The notes under the pieces were generated by a model. It did no database searches and had not been told where the DNA came from. It saw nothing but the letters and a program-made list of their open reading frames with translations. The translations under genes and the position numbers were made by a program. Positions 27,911 to 37,102 of a stretch of 64,000 nt of DNA are shown here, piece after piece. The stretch is taken from assembly GCF_003858395.1 (NCBI RefSeq), contig NZ_QWEV01000005.1, forward strand, positions 992,001 through 1,056,000, read 5' to 3'. Numbering within the stretch: position 1 is the stretch's first letter; the number at the start of each line of letters is the position of its first letter. Source of the DNA: Acidipila sp. EB88. Lineage in GTDB: Bacteria; Acidobacteriota; Terriglobia; Terriglobales; Acidobacteriaceae.

Positions 27911-28702
27911 ATGGCAACCGAAGAGATCAAGGCCGCACCGCGGCAGCACGCTTACTCTGGCCCGGCGATGCCGCAGCTGCCGGAGCCGAGCCACGCTGAG
28001 AGGGTGCGGACGCTGCTGTCCATGGGCGCGGTGGGGATGCTTTCGACCGTGTCGCGCAAGCACCCGGGGTTTCCGTTTGGCTCGCTGATGCCGTACGCGC
28101 TCGATACGCTGGGGAGGCCGCTGTTGCTGATCAGCAACATGGCGATGCATACGCAGAATCTCAAGGCGGAGCCGCAGGTGAGCCTGTTTGTGAGCGCTAC
28201 CGCGGCCGACGGCGATCCGCTAGGTGCGGCGCGCGCGACACTGGTGGGCCGCGCCGAGAGCGTGCCTTCCGAGGACCTCGCGGCGGCGCGGGAGCAGTAC
28301 CTGGCACGGCATGAGAACAGCCGGTACTGGGTGGACTTTGCCGACTTCGGCTTCTTCCGGGTGGAGCTGGTGGATATCTACTACGTGGGCGGTTTCGGGG
28401 TGATGGGCTGGGTGGAGGCCGCGGAGTACGCGCGGGCTTCGCCCGATCCGCTGGCCGGGGCGGCTGCGGGGATCCTGGCGCATATGAACGCGGACCACGT
28501 GGACTCGATGCTGCTGCTGGCAAAGCGGCACGCGGGGATCGAGGCGAGCGAGGCAGCGATGACCGGGGTGGACCGGCTTGGGTTCTCGCTGCGATTGAAG
28601 ACCGCGGATGGGATGAAGGGCGCTCGGATCAACTTTCTGCGCGAGGTCGCGACCGCGGGCGAGACGCGCGCGGTGCTGGTGGAGATGGTTCGGCAGGGCT
28701 AG
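27911..28702 (+). CDS. HugZ-like protein (PNPOx-type split barrel plus DUF2470)
   Basis: 263 residues from the ATG at 27911, with GGGGGAGAGG just upstream; an ATG two codons earlier is also possible. The first about 150 residues form a flavin-reductase-like split barrel of the pyridoxamine phosphate oxidase superfamily (GAVGMLSTVSRKHPGFPFGS). The C-terminal DUF2470 domain has HMNADHVDSMLLLAKRHAG. This two-domain layout is that of HugZ, a heme oxygenase in Helicobacter and Campylobacter, and of plant glutamyl-tRNA-reductase-binding proteins. Heme binding or degradation is possible but not proven. The gene is monocistronic. Confidence 0.82.
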   Translation: MATEEIKAAPRQHAYSGPAMPQLPEPSHAERVRTLLSMGAVGMLSTVSRKHPGFPFGSLMPYALDTLGRPLLLISNMAMHTQNLKAEPQVSLFVSATAADGDPLGAARATLVGRAESVPSEDLAAAREQYLARHENSRYWVDFADFGFFRVELVDIYYVGGFGVMGWVEAAEYARASPDPLAGAAAGILAHMNADHVDSMLLLAKRHAGIEASEAAMTGVDRLGFSLRLKTADGMKGARINFLREVATAGETRAVLVEMVRQG

Positions 28703-28796
28703 GCAGCCCGCCAGTGTGGGCCAGGTCCGGCGCGTCTGCCGGACTGCGCTCCGACAGGCCACTGCCAATAGCCGGGTCTGCAATGGCTGAACAGGC

Positions 28797-28825
28797 TTGA
28801 CCCTGCTGGCGGCATGGCCTAGACT
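28797..28825 (+). promoter_or_regulatory. Sigma70-type promoter of rpsT
   Basis: TTGACC (28797-28802), a 17-base spacer and TAGACT (28820-28825), about 70 bases before the rpsT start. Good match in sequence and spacing. Confidence 0.65.
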
Positions 28826-28893
28826 TAGGGTTTGCAGGGAGAGCGGGTGTCCGCACATCCCCACTCAACCCCGATTAAGGAAACCGACACAAC

Positions 28894-29172
28894 ATGGCGA
28901 ACCACGTATCCGCGCTGAAGCGCGTCCGTCAGACCAAGAAGAAGACAGCAGTGAACCGCGCGAACAAGAGCCGCATCCGTGGCAGCCTGCGCTTGCTGCG
29001 CGAGGCGCTGCTGAAGGGTGATGTTGCGGCAGCTGCCGAGCAGTACCGCTCCACCGTCTCCTCGCTCGACAAGAGCGTCCAGAAGGGCATTCTGCACAAG
29101 AACACCGCGTCGCGCTACAAGAGCCGTCTGAATGCGCGCGTCAAGGCATTGTCGACTGCCAAGGCTGCTTAA
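28894..29172 (+). CDS. rpsT: 30S ribosomal protein S20
   Basis: 92 residues, highly basic and helical. It starts [16 protein letters not shown] and has the [12 protein letters not shown] and RYKSRLNAR segments typical of S20, which binds the 5' domain and helix 44 of 16S rRNA. The ATG follows AAGGA. Monocistronic with its own promoter and a clear terminator, as S20 often is. Confidence 0.97.
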   Translation: MANHVSALKRVRQTKKKTAVNRANKSRIRGSLRLLREALLKGDVAAAAEQYRSTVSSLDKSVQKGILHKNTASRYKSRLNARVKALSTAKAA

Positions 29173-29188
29173 GCGGATTGGGTTTAGC

Positions 29189-29222
29189 AAAAAGGCCGGG
29201 GCTCGATGCCCTGGCCTTTTTT
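29189..29222 (+). terminator. Rho-independent terminator of rpsT
   Basis: AAAAAGGCC-G-GGGC (from 29190), loop TCGAT, GCCC-T-GGCC, then six T. One G-T wobble in the stem. Confidence 0.9.
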
Positions 29223-29242
29223 GCTGTCTGGGGCAAAAGAGC

Positions 29243-29279
29243 AAAACCGCCTGCGCGGCTGGCGGCCACTTCGTGGCGG
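29243..29279 (+). repeat. Dispersed repeat P2, downstream of rpsT
   Basis: Near-consensus copy: AAAACCGCCTGCGCGGCTGG then GGCCACTTCGTGGCGG. The first half folds as CCGCC..GGCGG, the second as CCACTTCGTGG. Same strand as rpsT. Confidence 0.75.
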
Positions 29280-29294
29280 ATATACCGGGAAGAC

Positions 29295-29339
29295 AAAAGC
29301 CTCAAGATCCTCGGGGATTCTCCGGGGCTTGAGGCTTTT
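29295..29339. terminator. Bidirectional terminator between rpsT and mrp
   Basis: AAAAGCCTCAAG (29295-29306) pairs perfectly with CTTGAGGCTTTT (29328-29339), flanked by A and T runs. It can serve the minus-strand mrp gene. Confidence 0.8.
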
Positions 29340-29355
29340 GGTCTTTAACGAGTAC

Positions 29356-29392
29356 ACGTCCCGACGGGACCGCAAGCCGCGCAGGCGGTCTT
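29356..29392 (-). repeat. Dispersed repeat P2 at the mrp stop codon
   Basis: On the minus strand: AGACCGCCTGCGCGGCTTGC then GGTCCCGTCGGGACG. The second hairpin keeps pairing with different bases. It begins at the mrp stop, on the mrp strand. Confidence 0.7.
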
Positions 29393-30227
29393 ACTGGATC
29401 TCGAAGATGTCTTCTCCCTTGCCCTCAAGCTGCGCTGCGCGCTCGGCGACCTTGCGGGCGATCTCGAAGAACTCGCCGGCGAAGGCTGCGTGGGGGCCGA
29501 GGGTGGTGATGGGCGCGCCGTTGTCGCCGCCTTCGCGAATGGCGGGGGCGAGCTCGACAGAGCCAAGGAACGGGACTTTGAACTGTTCGGCTGTGCGGAC
29601 GGCGCCGCCTTTGTGGAAGATGTCGATCTCGGAATGGCAGTGCGGGCAGGTGAAGTGGCTCATGTTTTCGACGATGCCGATGATCTCGACGTTGACCTGT
29701 CCGAACATCTCGAGGGCCTTGCGGGCGTCCTGCAGTGCAACATCGGACGGGGTGGAGACGACCACAGCGCCGGTGAGCGGCACGGTCTGCACGAGCGAGA
29801 TGACGATGTCGCCGGTGCCGGGTGGCAGGTCGACGAGCAGGAAGTCGAGCTCGCCCCACTCCACCTGCTGGAGGAACTGGCGGATGATCTGGTGGAGCAT
29901 GGGACCGCGCATCACCATCGGCTTATCACCGGGTGAAATGAGTCCCACGGACATAACTTTCACGCCGTGGGCAAGGTTTGGCTCGATCTGGTTACCGGGA
30001 AGCACCTTGGGCTGTCCGCTGGTGCCGAACATCAGGGGAACGTTGGGGCCGTAGATGTCGGCATCGATGAGGCCGACGCGCTGGCCGAGCGCGGCAAGGG
30101 CGATGGCGAGGTTGACGGCGACGGTGGTTTTGCCGACGCCTCCTTTGCCGGAGCCGATCGCGATGATGTGCCGGATGCCGGGCAGCGAAGCCGGTGCCGG
30201 GGGTGGTGCGCCATGTTCGTGAGCCAT
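29391..30227 (-). CDS. Mrp/ApbC-type iron-sulfur carrier ATPase
   Basis: 278 residues. Deviant Walker A GKGGVGKT at 27-34, LIDADIYGPNVP, DLPPGTGD and the CPHC motif (HFTCPHCHSE) that binds a bridging Fe-S cluster in the dimer. The family moves assembled clusters to target enzymes in the cytoplasm. The N-terminal MIP18/DUF59 domain found in many Mrp proteins is absent, leaving only about 20 residues before the ATPase. The ATG has AAGGA 8 bases upstream. The upstream thioesterase gene is 53 bases away on the same strand and may be co-transcribed. Confidence 0.93.
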   Translation of the reverse strand: MAHEHGAPPPAPASLPGIRHIIAIGSGKGGVGKTTVAVNLAIALAALGQRVGLIDADIYGPNVPLMFGTSGQPKVLPGNQIEPNLAHGVKVMSVGLISPGDKPMVMRGPMLHQIIRQFLQQVEWGELDFLLVDLPPGTGDIVISLVQTVPLTGAVVVSTPSDVALQDARKALEMFGQVNVEIIGIVENMSHFTCPHCHSEIDIFHKGGAVRTAEQFKVPFLGSVELAPAIREGGDNGAPITTLGPHAAFAGEFFEIARKVAERAAQLEGKGEDIFEIQ

Positions 30228-30280
30228 GATGAGTATCCTTTGCTACCAGACTACGGGAGTGGGTGGGGCGGAGCGCGCGG

Positions 30281-30793
30281 TCAGGGTCGCGTGGAGACCT
30301 TGCCGGCCTCGCGGCGTCGGGCGAGTTCGGCCTGGCGCTGCTCGCGGCGTCGCCCGGCATCGGCATAGCGGCGTTCGTCTTCCGCGTCTTCGGCGACCAA
30401 CTGCGAGATAGGGATCGGCACACCGGCAGGGTTGATGGCGACGAACATGAGATAAGCCGAGGCGACGTGGCGCAGGGTGCCCTCGACCGGATTCTCAGCC
30501 CAGACCTTAACGCCTACTTCCATGGACGTGCGGTAAGCGCGGTTGACGCGCGACTTCAGAATCAGCAGGTCGCCCACGTGCACGGGGGCAATGAAGTCGA
30601 TGTGATCCATGGATGCGGTCACGACGTGAGAGCTGGCATGCCGCAGAGCGGCCATGGCCGCGACCAGATCGATGAAGTGCATGAGACGGCCGCCGAGCAG
30701 GTTACCGAGCGTGTTGGTGTCGTTCGGCAGGATCAGTTCAGTCATTTCGGACTGGGAACTATGCGCGCTCCGCGCAACGGCTGGCTGTGTCAT
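30281..30793 (-). CDS. Acyl-CoA thioesterase, hotdog fold (YciA/BACH type)
   Basis: 170 residues from the ATG at 30793 with AAGGA 9 bases upstream. The hotdog helix NTLGNLLGGRLMHFIDLVAA and strand VTASMDHIDFIAPVHVGD match acyl-CoA thioesterases of the YciA/ACOT7 group, with the catalytic Asn/Asp region in the first segment. These hydrolyse medium- to long-chain acyl-CoA. A highly charged Arg-rich C-terminal tail (about 125-170) follows the fold. Gene order with mrp is probably incidental. Confidence 0.88.
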   Translation of the reverse strand: MTQPAVARSAHSSQSEMTELILPNDTNTLGNLLGGRLMHFIDLVAAMAALRHASSHVVTASMDHIDFIAPVHVGDLLILKSRVNRAYRTSMEVGVKVWAENPVEGTLRHVASAYLMFVAINPAGVPIPISQLVAEDAEDERRYADAGRRREQRQAELARRREAGKVSTRP

Positions 30794-30935
30794 CGATCGG
30801 ATTCCTTTCACAGGGCCAAAAGCGGCCACGGGTACAATCGAAAGTTAAGTTTGAGCACTCGCAAGCGTTTGCAGGTTGCGGCGAAGCGTGGCGTTCATTG
30901 CTGAATCGACTAAGTGCAGAATAAAAGGAACGCGT

Positions 30936-31253
30936 ATGGATAAGGCCGCAATGTTGCAGGAGATTTTGAAAGCAAACCCTCGGGATGCATTTGCCCGGTA
31001 CGGACTTGCTATGGATTACGCGAGCAAGGATGACCTCGTAGCTTCGCTTGCGGAATTTGCCACTTTGCTGCGCGACAATCCGGAATATACGCCAGGGTAC
31101 TTTATGGCGGCGCAGACGCTGGTACGTGCGGGAAGAACAGCCGACGCGAAGCAACACCTTGCACTTGGCATTGCAAGCGCGGCGCGCACAGGCAACAGCC
31201 ATGCGCAGGGCGAAATGCAGGCGATGCTGGACGAACTTACGCTGGATAGTTAA
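30936..31253 (+). CDS. Small TPR-repeat protein
   Basis: 105 residues from the ATG at 30936 (AAGGA 6 bases upstream). Nearly all helix. Tetratricopeptide-like helix pairs are visible (DAFARYGLAMDYASKDDLVAS and YTPGYFMAAQTLVRAGRT). Likely a protein-interaction scaffold; the partner is unknown. It is 130 bases upstream of the LON-domain gene on the same strand. Confidence 0.82.
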   Translation: MDKAAMLQEILKANPRDAFARYGLAMDYASKDDLVASLAEFATLLRDNPEYTPGYFMAAQTLVRAGRTADAKQHLALGIASAARTGNSHAQGEMQAMLDELTLDS

Positions 31254-31383
31254 CTCAAGGAAAGCCTGCGCATGGCGCGGGCAATAACACGACCCGGCAG
31301 TATCGGGAGTACTGCCGCATACATGGTGCAAACCCTTGCGGCAGATGTTGGTATGAGGCGACGGCCTGAAAGGCACAGATTCG

Positions 31384-32004
31384 ATGAAGATCGCCCTGTT
31401 TCCGCTTGATGTCGTTCTATTTCCGGGCGTGCCGTTGCCTTTGCATATCTTTGAGCCTCGCTACAAGGAAATGATCCAGGAGTGCCTCACGGGCGAGCTG
31501 CAGTTTGGCGTCGTACGCGCGCAGCGTGAAGGTCTTGCCATTGCCGGCTGCACAGCCACGGTAACCCGCGTGATCCGCAGTTATCCGGATGGGCGCGTGG
31601 ATGTGTTGTGCGAAGGCGGACGGCGTTTCGAGATCGAGCAGCTCGATAACTCGCGATCCTTTCTGCAGGCAGAGGTGGACTTCTTCGACGATGAGGATGT
31701 GGACACAGCCGAGGCCTCGCGGGAAGAGCGCGCCGCGTGCGTAGCCCTGCACCTGGAGGTGCTGGCGCTGGCGGGCATCGGCCGGGAGAGTTACTCGCTC
31801 GACCTGGACAAGCAGTTGTCGTTTCAACTGGCGTGGGAGCTGCCCGCGGATCTTGGTTTCAAGCAGGAGCTGCTGGTGTCGAGGTCGGACCGGGAAAGAA
31901 CGGAACGCCTGAAGGACTTCTACGAAGGAATCCTGCCGAAGCTGCGGCTGGGCGCGCAGGCCCGGCCAGCCTATGCCCGCAACGGGCACGGACCCGTGAT
32001 GTAG
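31384..32004 (+). CDS. LON substrate-binding-domain protein
   Basis: 206 residues with the N-terminal domain of Lon protease alone (LFPLDVVLFPGVPLPLHIFEPRYKEMI; GRVDVLCEGGRRFEI), without ATPase or protease domains. Such stand-alone LON proteins may present substrates or bind unfolded proteins. The helical C-terminal part is typical (LSFQLAWELPADLGFKQELL). No active site is visible, so it should not be called a protease. Confidence 0.88.
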   Translation: MKIALFPLDVVLFPGVPLPLHIFEPRYKEMIQECLTGELQFGVVRAQREGLAIAGCTATVTRVIRSYPDGRVDVLCEGGRRFEIEQLDNSRSFLQAEVDFFDDEDVDTAEASREERAACVALHLEVLALAGIGRESYSLDLDKQLSFQLAWELPADLGFKQELLVSRSDRERTERLKDFYEGILPKLRLGAQARPAYARNGHGPVM

Positions 32005-32303
32005 AGGGTTTCCGCTGCACGCGTGTTGCAGCGTGGGTGGGCTCAAACCGGGACCGCCCCGCTGCGCGGTGCGCGGGCTGCTCTCATTTATTCTTGTGTA
32101 AAGCCCCGGACGGCAGTTTGCGCTTTGGCCGCTCGAATTGCTGCACCCTGGCCGACTTGCAATCCTGTGCCACGCGCGCCTTGCGACGACCGCCCCAGAG
32201 TGCTGCGGGGTGGCCGGTTCTCCGCCATCGCGCTTCGGCGCTCCCTCTCGTTCTTGTTGTTTCCTCGCCACAACCCGGAGTCAGACCAGGAGTCGATATC
32301 ATT
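32005..32303. other. Leader region of the MoxR-like gene
   Basis: No gene seen. The in-frame upstream extension of the MoxR gene through this stretch has no family likeness. AGGAG at 32288-32292 lies 11 bases before the chosen ATG. Confidence 0.4.
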
Positions 32304-33884
32304 ATGGCCTCACAGAGCAACGCAGCAACCTCTTCCGCGACTGCATGGACCGCCCTGCCCCAAACGCTTGGCGAGCTTCGCAACCATCCGCTGTATGGCG
32401 AAGCACGGTTGCGCGACCGCACGGTCAAGGACGAACTGCGCGAAAACCTGATTGCGCTACTGCGGGAAAAGGGCACGTCGCGCGAGCCGATCTTTCCGGG
32501 CATCGTGGGCTACGAGGACACGGTGGTGCCGCAGATCATCAACGCGGTGCTGTCACGGCACAACTTCATCCTGCTGGGGCTGCGCGGACAGGCCAAGAGC
32601 CGTATCCTGCGTGCGCTGACACACCTGCTCGACGAGTGGGCGCCGTATATCGCCGGCTCGGAGATTCGCGACAACCCGTGGAAGCCGCTGGCCAAGCACT
32701 CACGCGAGCTGCTGGCCGCGCACGGCGACCACACCCCAATCGCGTGGATGAGCCGGGACGACCGCTACGTGGAAAAGCTGGCAACGCCGGACGTGACGGT
32801 TGCTGACCTTGTAGGCGACCTGGACCCGATCAAGGCGGCACGTGGCGGGCAGGACTTGTCCAACGAGCTGACGATGCACTACGGGCTGCTGCCGCGCGCC
32901 AATCGCGGCATCTTTGCGATCAACGAGGTACCTGACCTGGCGGGCAAGATCCAGGTGGCGTTGTTCAACATCATGCAGGAAGGCGACGTGCAGATTAAGG
33001 GCTACCCGGTGCGCCTGCAGCTGGACGTGGCGATCGTGTTCTCCGCGAACCCTGAGGACTACACGGCCCGCGGCAAGATCGTGACGCCGCTCAAAGACCG
33101 CATCGGTTCGGAGATTCGCACGCACTACCCGGAGACGCTGGAAGAAGGCATCGCGATCACCGAGCAGGAAGCCTGGTCGGAGCGCACGGCGAGCACGATC
33201 GAGGTGCCCCGCTACATGCGCGAGCTGGTGGAGCAGGTGGCGTTTACCGCGCGTGGCGACAAGCGCGTGGACAAGCGTTCAGGCGTGTCGCAGCGTCTGC
33301 CCATCTCGACGATGGAGCTGGTGATCTCGAACGCGGAACGGCGCGCGCTGCTGCATGGCGAGTCACTGGTGATGCCGCGCATCGGCGACCTGTACACGGC
33401 GATGCCGGGCATTACGGGCAAGATCGAGCTGGAGTACGAGGGCGAGATGCGCGGTGCGGACGTGGTGGTGCGCGAGCTGATCCGCTCGGCGCTGGGCACA
33501 GTCTACGATCGCTACTTTGCCGACACCAACACCCAGCAGATCGAGCAGTGGTTCAACCTGGGTGGCTCGCTCAAGCTTGACGACGGTGAGTCGTCGGCGG
33601 CGATCCTCGAGGAGCTGCAGCAGATCCAAGGGCTGTTCGAGAAGCTGAGTCCGCTTGGAGTCAAGGGCACGGACGCACCGGCACGGGTGGTGGCGGCGGC
33701 GGAGTTCCTGCTGGAAGGCATGGTGGCGCATCGCAAGCTGAGCCGCAACGAGGAGCGCACCTTTGCCGCGGGGGATCGCAAGGGCCGGAACGAGCGGGAG
33801 CGCAAGGATGGCGGCGGGGGCGGCGACGACCAGCAGTATGAGGCCTGGCAGAACCGGCGGTCCAAGCGTGGCGGGTTGAACTAG
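32304..33884 (+). CDS. MoxR/ChlI-type AAA+ ATPase
   Basis: 526 residues from the ATG at 32304. The AAA+ core has a Walker A variant GLRGQAKSR, a FAINEVPDL Walker B-like segment, and the sensor-1 region VFSANPEDYTARGKIVTPLKDR, as in magnesium-chelatase subunit I. A helical lid follows, then a Gly/Asp/Arg-rich charged tail (DRKGRNERERKDGGGGGDD). MoxR-type ATPases act with VWA-domain partners to insert metals or remodel complexes. The VWA protein at 37.5 kb is the obvious partner, but a pair of opposite-strand genes lies between them. Confidence 0.9.
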   Translation: MASQSNAATSSATAWTALPQTLGELRNHPLYGEARLRDRTVKDELRENLIALLREKGTSREPIFPGIVGYEDTVVPQIINAVLSRHNFILLGLRGQAKSRILRALTHLLDEWAPYIAGSEIRDNPWKPLAKHSRELLAAHGDHTPIAWMSRDDRYVEKLATPDVTVADLVGDLDPIKAARGGQDLSNELTMHYGLLPRANRGIFAINEVPDLAGKIQVALFNIMQEGDVQIKGYPVRLQLDVAIVFSANPEDYTARGKIVTPLKDRIGSEIRTHYPETLEEGIAITEQEAWSERTASTIEVPRYMRELVEQVAFTARGDKRVDKRSGVSQRLPISTMELVISNAERRALLHGESLVMPRIGDLYTAMPGITGKIELEYEGEMRGADVVVRELIRSALGTVYDRYFADTNTQQIEQWFNLGGSLKLDDGESSAAILEELQQIQGLFEKLSPLGVKGTDAPARVVAAAEFLLEGMVAHRKLSRNEERTFAAGDRKGRNERERKDGGGGGDDQQYEAWQNRRSKRGGLN

Positions 33885-33925
33885 GCGTATCTCCATCGAG
33901 CGCGGTGCTCGCGAACAAACAAGGG

Positions 33926-33953
33926 AAAAGGCCCCTCAGCGGGGCCTTTTTCT
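33926..33953. terminator. Terminator between MoxR-like gene and DUF1501 gene
   Basis: AAAAGGCCCC (33926-33935), loop TCAGC, GGGGCCTTTT (33941-33950), then T-rich. The perfect 10-bp stem can act in both directions for these convergent genes. Confidence 0.9.
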
Positions 33954-33968
33954 TTGCCGCCCCGGGTT

Positions 33969-35309
33969 CTACACGAAGCCCAGGTTGGCGGTGGAGAAGT
34001 TGCTGAGGCCGGGGAGCATGGCGCCGAGCTGCGAGCTGGGCACCCCGAACCACGATGCCAGCGTGGCGGTGTACTGCGACAGCGCGGTTGTCGGTACGAA
34101 GCGGCCGGTACCATCGATGTCGTCAGCGCCGTTGAGTGTGAGGCTTGGGAAGGTGCCGTAGACCTTGCCGCCCTTGACCGCGCCACCCACGACGAAGTGG
34201 TGGCCGCCCCAGGCGTGATCCGATCCGCCGGCGCTGTTCATCTGCAGGGTGCGGGAGAAGTCCGACGCGGTGAAGAGCGTTACGTCGTTGTACAGCCCCA
34301 TCTCCTGCATGACAGACACAAAGGTCCCGATGAACTGGTCGATCATCGCGTAGAGGCCGGGCTGGATGTCGGCCTGGTCGGCGTGCGTGTCGAAGCTATT
34401 GGGCACGTCGATCAGGAAGATCTGGCGGCGCGCACCGATTTGGTTGCGCAGCTGCATCATGGTCGCGACAGTGTACAGCGCGCTGGACAGCGGGTTGCTC
34501 GACGGGAAGCTGGTGGAAAAGCCCGAGGCACTGCCCAGCACGCTGTTGTAGAACGCGTTGTACTTGTAGGCGGACTGGTAGATCTGCTGGTCGGCCTGCA
34601 GGAGGTTGGCGCCATTGTTGAAGGTAAGCAGCTGCTGCGCGGCGGTCATGCGCGCATTGCAGGCATTGCCCTCGTTGCACCAGAAGCTCTCCTGCTGCGC
34701 ATTGGGCCCGGCGTTGAAGGGGGTGGAGGCCACGCCGCGTCCGAAGTTCGTGGCATTGCCGACGATCGTGACCATGGGCATGTTGGCCGAGTTGTAGCTG
34801 GCGGCCATCAGGTCTGAGGTGAGCCCGGACCAGCTGGTGCCGACCCCCGGCACATACGCGCCGCTTTCCCAGGCATTTTGCTGGTTGTCATGCGCCATGA
34901 GCTGCTGGGGAATCTGGACGCTGGTGGCGAGGTACTGGGCCTTGGTGGTGGGCTGCACCAGCGGACCGACGTTGGCGATAAAGGCAGCGTCGCCGGCGAT
35001 GTAGGCGCGGTTGAGGTTGGGGAAAGCCGCGTTGAGGCCAAGCGACGAGTTGGCAAGAGCAAGCAGCTGGTTCTGTGCGATGGCATTGGAGCCGCGCACC
35101 TGGCTGTACGCGCTGTACTGCGAGCCGCCGATGGGCACGATCATGTTGTTGCTGTCGTTGCCGCCGCGCATGAACAGGCAAACGATGGCCTTGTAGTCAT
35201 TGGGCGACGTGGCCTGCGCCAGTGCGGACATGGTGCGAAGGGGCGAAATACCCGAAAGCTGAGCGAGACCTGCCCACGACGCCGTTTTCAGAAAGTTTCT
35301 GCGCTGCAT
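33969..35309 (-). CDS. DUF1501 secreted protein (sulfatase-like fold), Tat signal
   Basis: 446 residues. A twin-arginine signal is visible at the N-terminus (RRNFLK followed by a weakly hydrophobic stretch and SALAQA). The fold class is alkaline-phosphatase/sulfatase-like, with KAIVCLFMRGGNDSNNMIVP near the start, DTHADQ in the middle and a HAWGGHHFVVGG metal-type segment near the end. DUF1501 proteins are nearly always encoded next to DUF1800 proteins; their reaction is not established to my knowledge. GGAGA lies 5 bases before the ATG. It is second in a two-gene operon. Confidence 0.92.
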   Translation of the reverse strand: MQRRNFLKTASWAGLAQLSGISPLRTMSALAQATSPNDYKAIVCLFMRGGNDSNNMIVPIGGSQYSAYSQVRGSNAIAQNQLLALANSSLGLNAAFPNLNRAYIAGDAAFIANVGPLVQPTTKAQYLATSVQIPQQLMAHDNQQNAWESGAYVPGVGTSWSGLTSDLMAASYNSANMPMVTIVGNATNFGRGVASTPFNAGPNAQQESFWCNEGNACNARMTAAQQLLTFNNGANLLQADQQIYQSAYKYNAFYNSVLGSASGFSTSFPSSNPLSSALYTVATMMQLRNQIGARRQIFLIDVPNSFDTHADQADIQPGLYAMIDQFIGTFVSVMQEMGLYNDVTLFTASDFSRTLQMNSAGGSDHAWGGHHFVVGGAVKGGKVYGTFPSLTLNGADDIDGTGRFVPTTALSQYTATLASWFGVPSSQLGAMLPGLSNFSTANLGFV

Positions 35310-35347
35310 TGGATTCTCCGAATTGCTTTGTGTAGGTGTGGGTGGGA

Positions 35348-37102
35348 CTACATCATGAGGCGGTATTGGGGCGAGGTCACGATCAGGTACACCGCACAGC
35401 GCACCATGGTGGCGGGATCTAGTCCCTGGATAGATGTCACGATGGCCTGCTGCATTCCCTGCGTCATGGTGCCGTGCAGCAGCAGAGCATCCAGTGCGTT
35501 CACAAGGTTGGTGGGAGTGGCCGTGCGTGCGGCCTCGCCCCAGAAGCTGTTGGCAGTAAGGTTCATTGCGAACTCGGTCGCGGTGACACCGTTCTCGCTC
35601 CAGTTATCGGTGATGGCATCCTGCATGTGCTCTGCCATCTGGCTGATGGTCAACGTGTTTTCGTTCTGAAACTCGGGGGCGTAGGTGCTGGTGCCCTGCA
35701 ACTGGAACGAAGGCGAGTAGTAGCTGAAGACGCTGGGTGTAACATGCGGCCGCTCATCCAGGTCTGCGAGCCAAAGGTCGAAACGCTGCTCGAAGAACGC
35801 GACATTTGGAACCGTGGCGGTGCTGGTTGCACCCATGGCGCGCATCACGCTCGCCCACCAGAGGATCGGGTCACGCAGCTTGCCGCCATTCGCATCGGAG
35901 ATACCGCCGTTGTCATCCGCGCGTGCTTCCGGATCCATCAGGATCGCGGTGATGATGGCCTTCATATCGCCGCGCACGCCCGAGCCGTTGTCAGTAAACG
36001 CGGCGGCCACGCGGCTGATGTATGCAGGCGACGGATTGCTCTTGACCAGGCTCTGGATCAGGTGCTGCGCCACGAAAGGCGGCATGGATGGGTCGTTGAA
36101 GATGTTGGTCAAAGCCCCGGTAAGGTCCTGCTGGGCGCTTTGCCCGGCAGGCAGCACCGTGCCGCGCAGCAGTGTCTTGGAGACAGTGCTGTGCGCGTAC
36201 GGCAGCACTGTCATCGGGCAGGACTGGCCGGGCGGGAGGTTGTACCAGTAGTAGTTGGCCGAGGAGGGTGCACTGCAATCGTTGTTGGCGAAGGTCCACC
36301 CGGTGTAGGCGAGGGCGAAGTTCTGCACCTGTGCCGACGTGTAGTTCGCAATAGGATTGCCGTTGCCGTCGAGCTTGAGCGAGCCGTCCTGGTTGAGGGC
36401 GTACACGCCGATCGAGAACAGCTGCATCATTTCGCGTGCGAAGTTTTCGTTGGCGCTCTGGCCGGCAGTGGGCGTTGTGCTGTTGGCCATGTTGAGGTAC
36501 GTGCCCATGGCAGGCGAGAGCGCGACATCCTGCATAAGGTTGAACCAGTTTCCGAAGGCGTCCTGCGACAGAAGGTTGAGATAGTTGGGCAGATAGCGTG
36601 GGTCCACGGTATCGATCGAGACCACAAACAACTTGCTGAGTTCAAAAGCGACGCGCTGCCGCAGTTGATCGCTGCCGAAGATCACATCGTTCCACCAGTA
36701 GTACTCCGTGTCGCAGGAGAAGGACTGGCAGTCGCCGGTGGTGACGGTCTGGGGGTTGGCGGCAGGGATGATGTACGCAGGCTGCTTGAACTGGGCATCG
36801 AGGTAGCTCGCAATGCCGGAGGACTCGACTGCGAACACGTCGTTGATGGTCGGGCCGAACGATGCCTGGTTGAGAATGCGCCCGGCGGCCTGCAGCGACG
36901 TGGTGGTGGTCGAGTCCCAGCCAGTGGAGACGACGGCGTTGGTCTGACTGGCAGTCTGGGCTGCCGGCTGGGTGGAAACTGTGCTCAACGTGGTGGCCAG
37001 CTGCGCATCGGCGTGCACACACGCGAGTCCGACCGTGAACAACGAGGCAGCCCGTGTAAGTGACCGCATGAACCGCATCGAATACCTGCAAACGTAAGTC
37101 AT
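35348..37102 (-). CDS. DUF1800 secreted protein
   Basis: 584 residues with a Sec-type signal peptide (AASLFTVGLACVHADA). Family signatures: LNQASFGPTINDVFAVESSGIASYLDAQF, the ARTMMQ-like segment NENFAREMMQLFSIGVYAL, FALAYTGWTF and VAQHLIQSLVKSNPSPAYI. The role is unknown; the family co-occurs with DUF1501 in planctomycetes, acidobacteria and proteobacteria. It sits 38 bases upstream of the DUF1501 gene. The pair is on the minus strand between the MoxR-like and VWA genes. Confidence 0.92.
   Translation of the reverse strand: MTYVCRYSMRFMRSLTRAASLFTVGLACVHADAQLATTLSTVSTQPAAQTASQTNAVVSTGWDSTTTTSLQAAGRILNQASFGPTINDVFAVESSGIASYLDAQFKQPAYIIPAANPQTVTTGDCQSFSCDTEYYWWNDVIFGSDQLRQRVAFELSKLFVVSIDTVDPRYLPNYLNLLSQDAFGNWFNLMQDVALSPAMGTYLNMANSTTPTAGQSANENFAREMMQLFSIGVYALNQDGSLKLDGNGNPIANYTSAQVQNFALAYTGWTFANNDCSAPSSANYYWYNLPPGQSCPMTVLPYAHSTVSKTLLRGTVLPAGQSAQQDLTGALTNIFNDPSMPPFVAQHLIQSLVKSNPSPAYISRVAAAFTDNGSGVRGDMKAIITAILMDPEARADDNGGISDANGGKLRDPILWWASVMRAMGATSTATVPNVAFFEQRFDLWLADLDERPHVTPSVFSYYSPSFQLQGTSTYAPEFQNENTLTISQMAEHMQDAITDNWSENGVTATEFAMNLTANSFWGEAARTATPTNLVNALDALLLHGTMTQGMQQAIVTSIQGLDPATMVRCAVYLIVTSPQYRLMM

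Noticed and set aside
31737-32303. 189-residue N-terminal extension of the MoxR-like protein
   Set aside because: It overlaps the LON-domain gene in another frame and has no similarity to the ATPase family; the ATG at 32304 fits.
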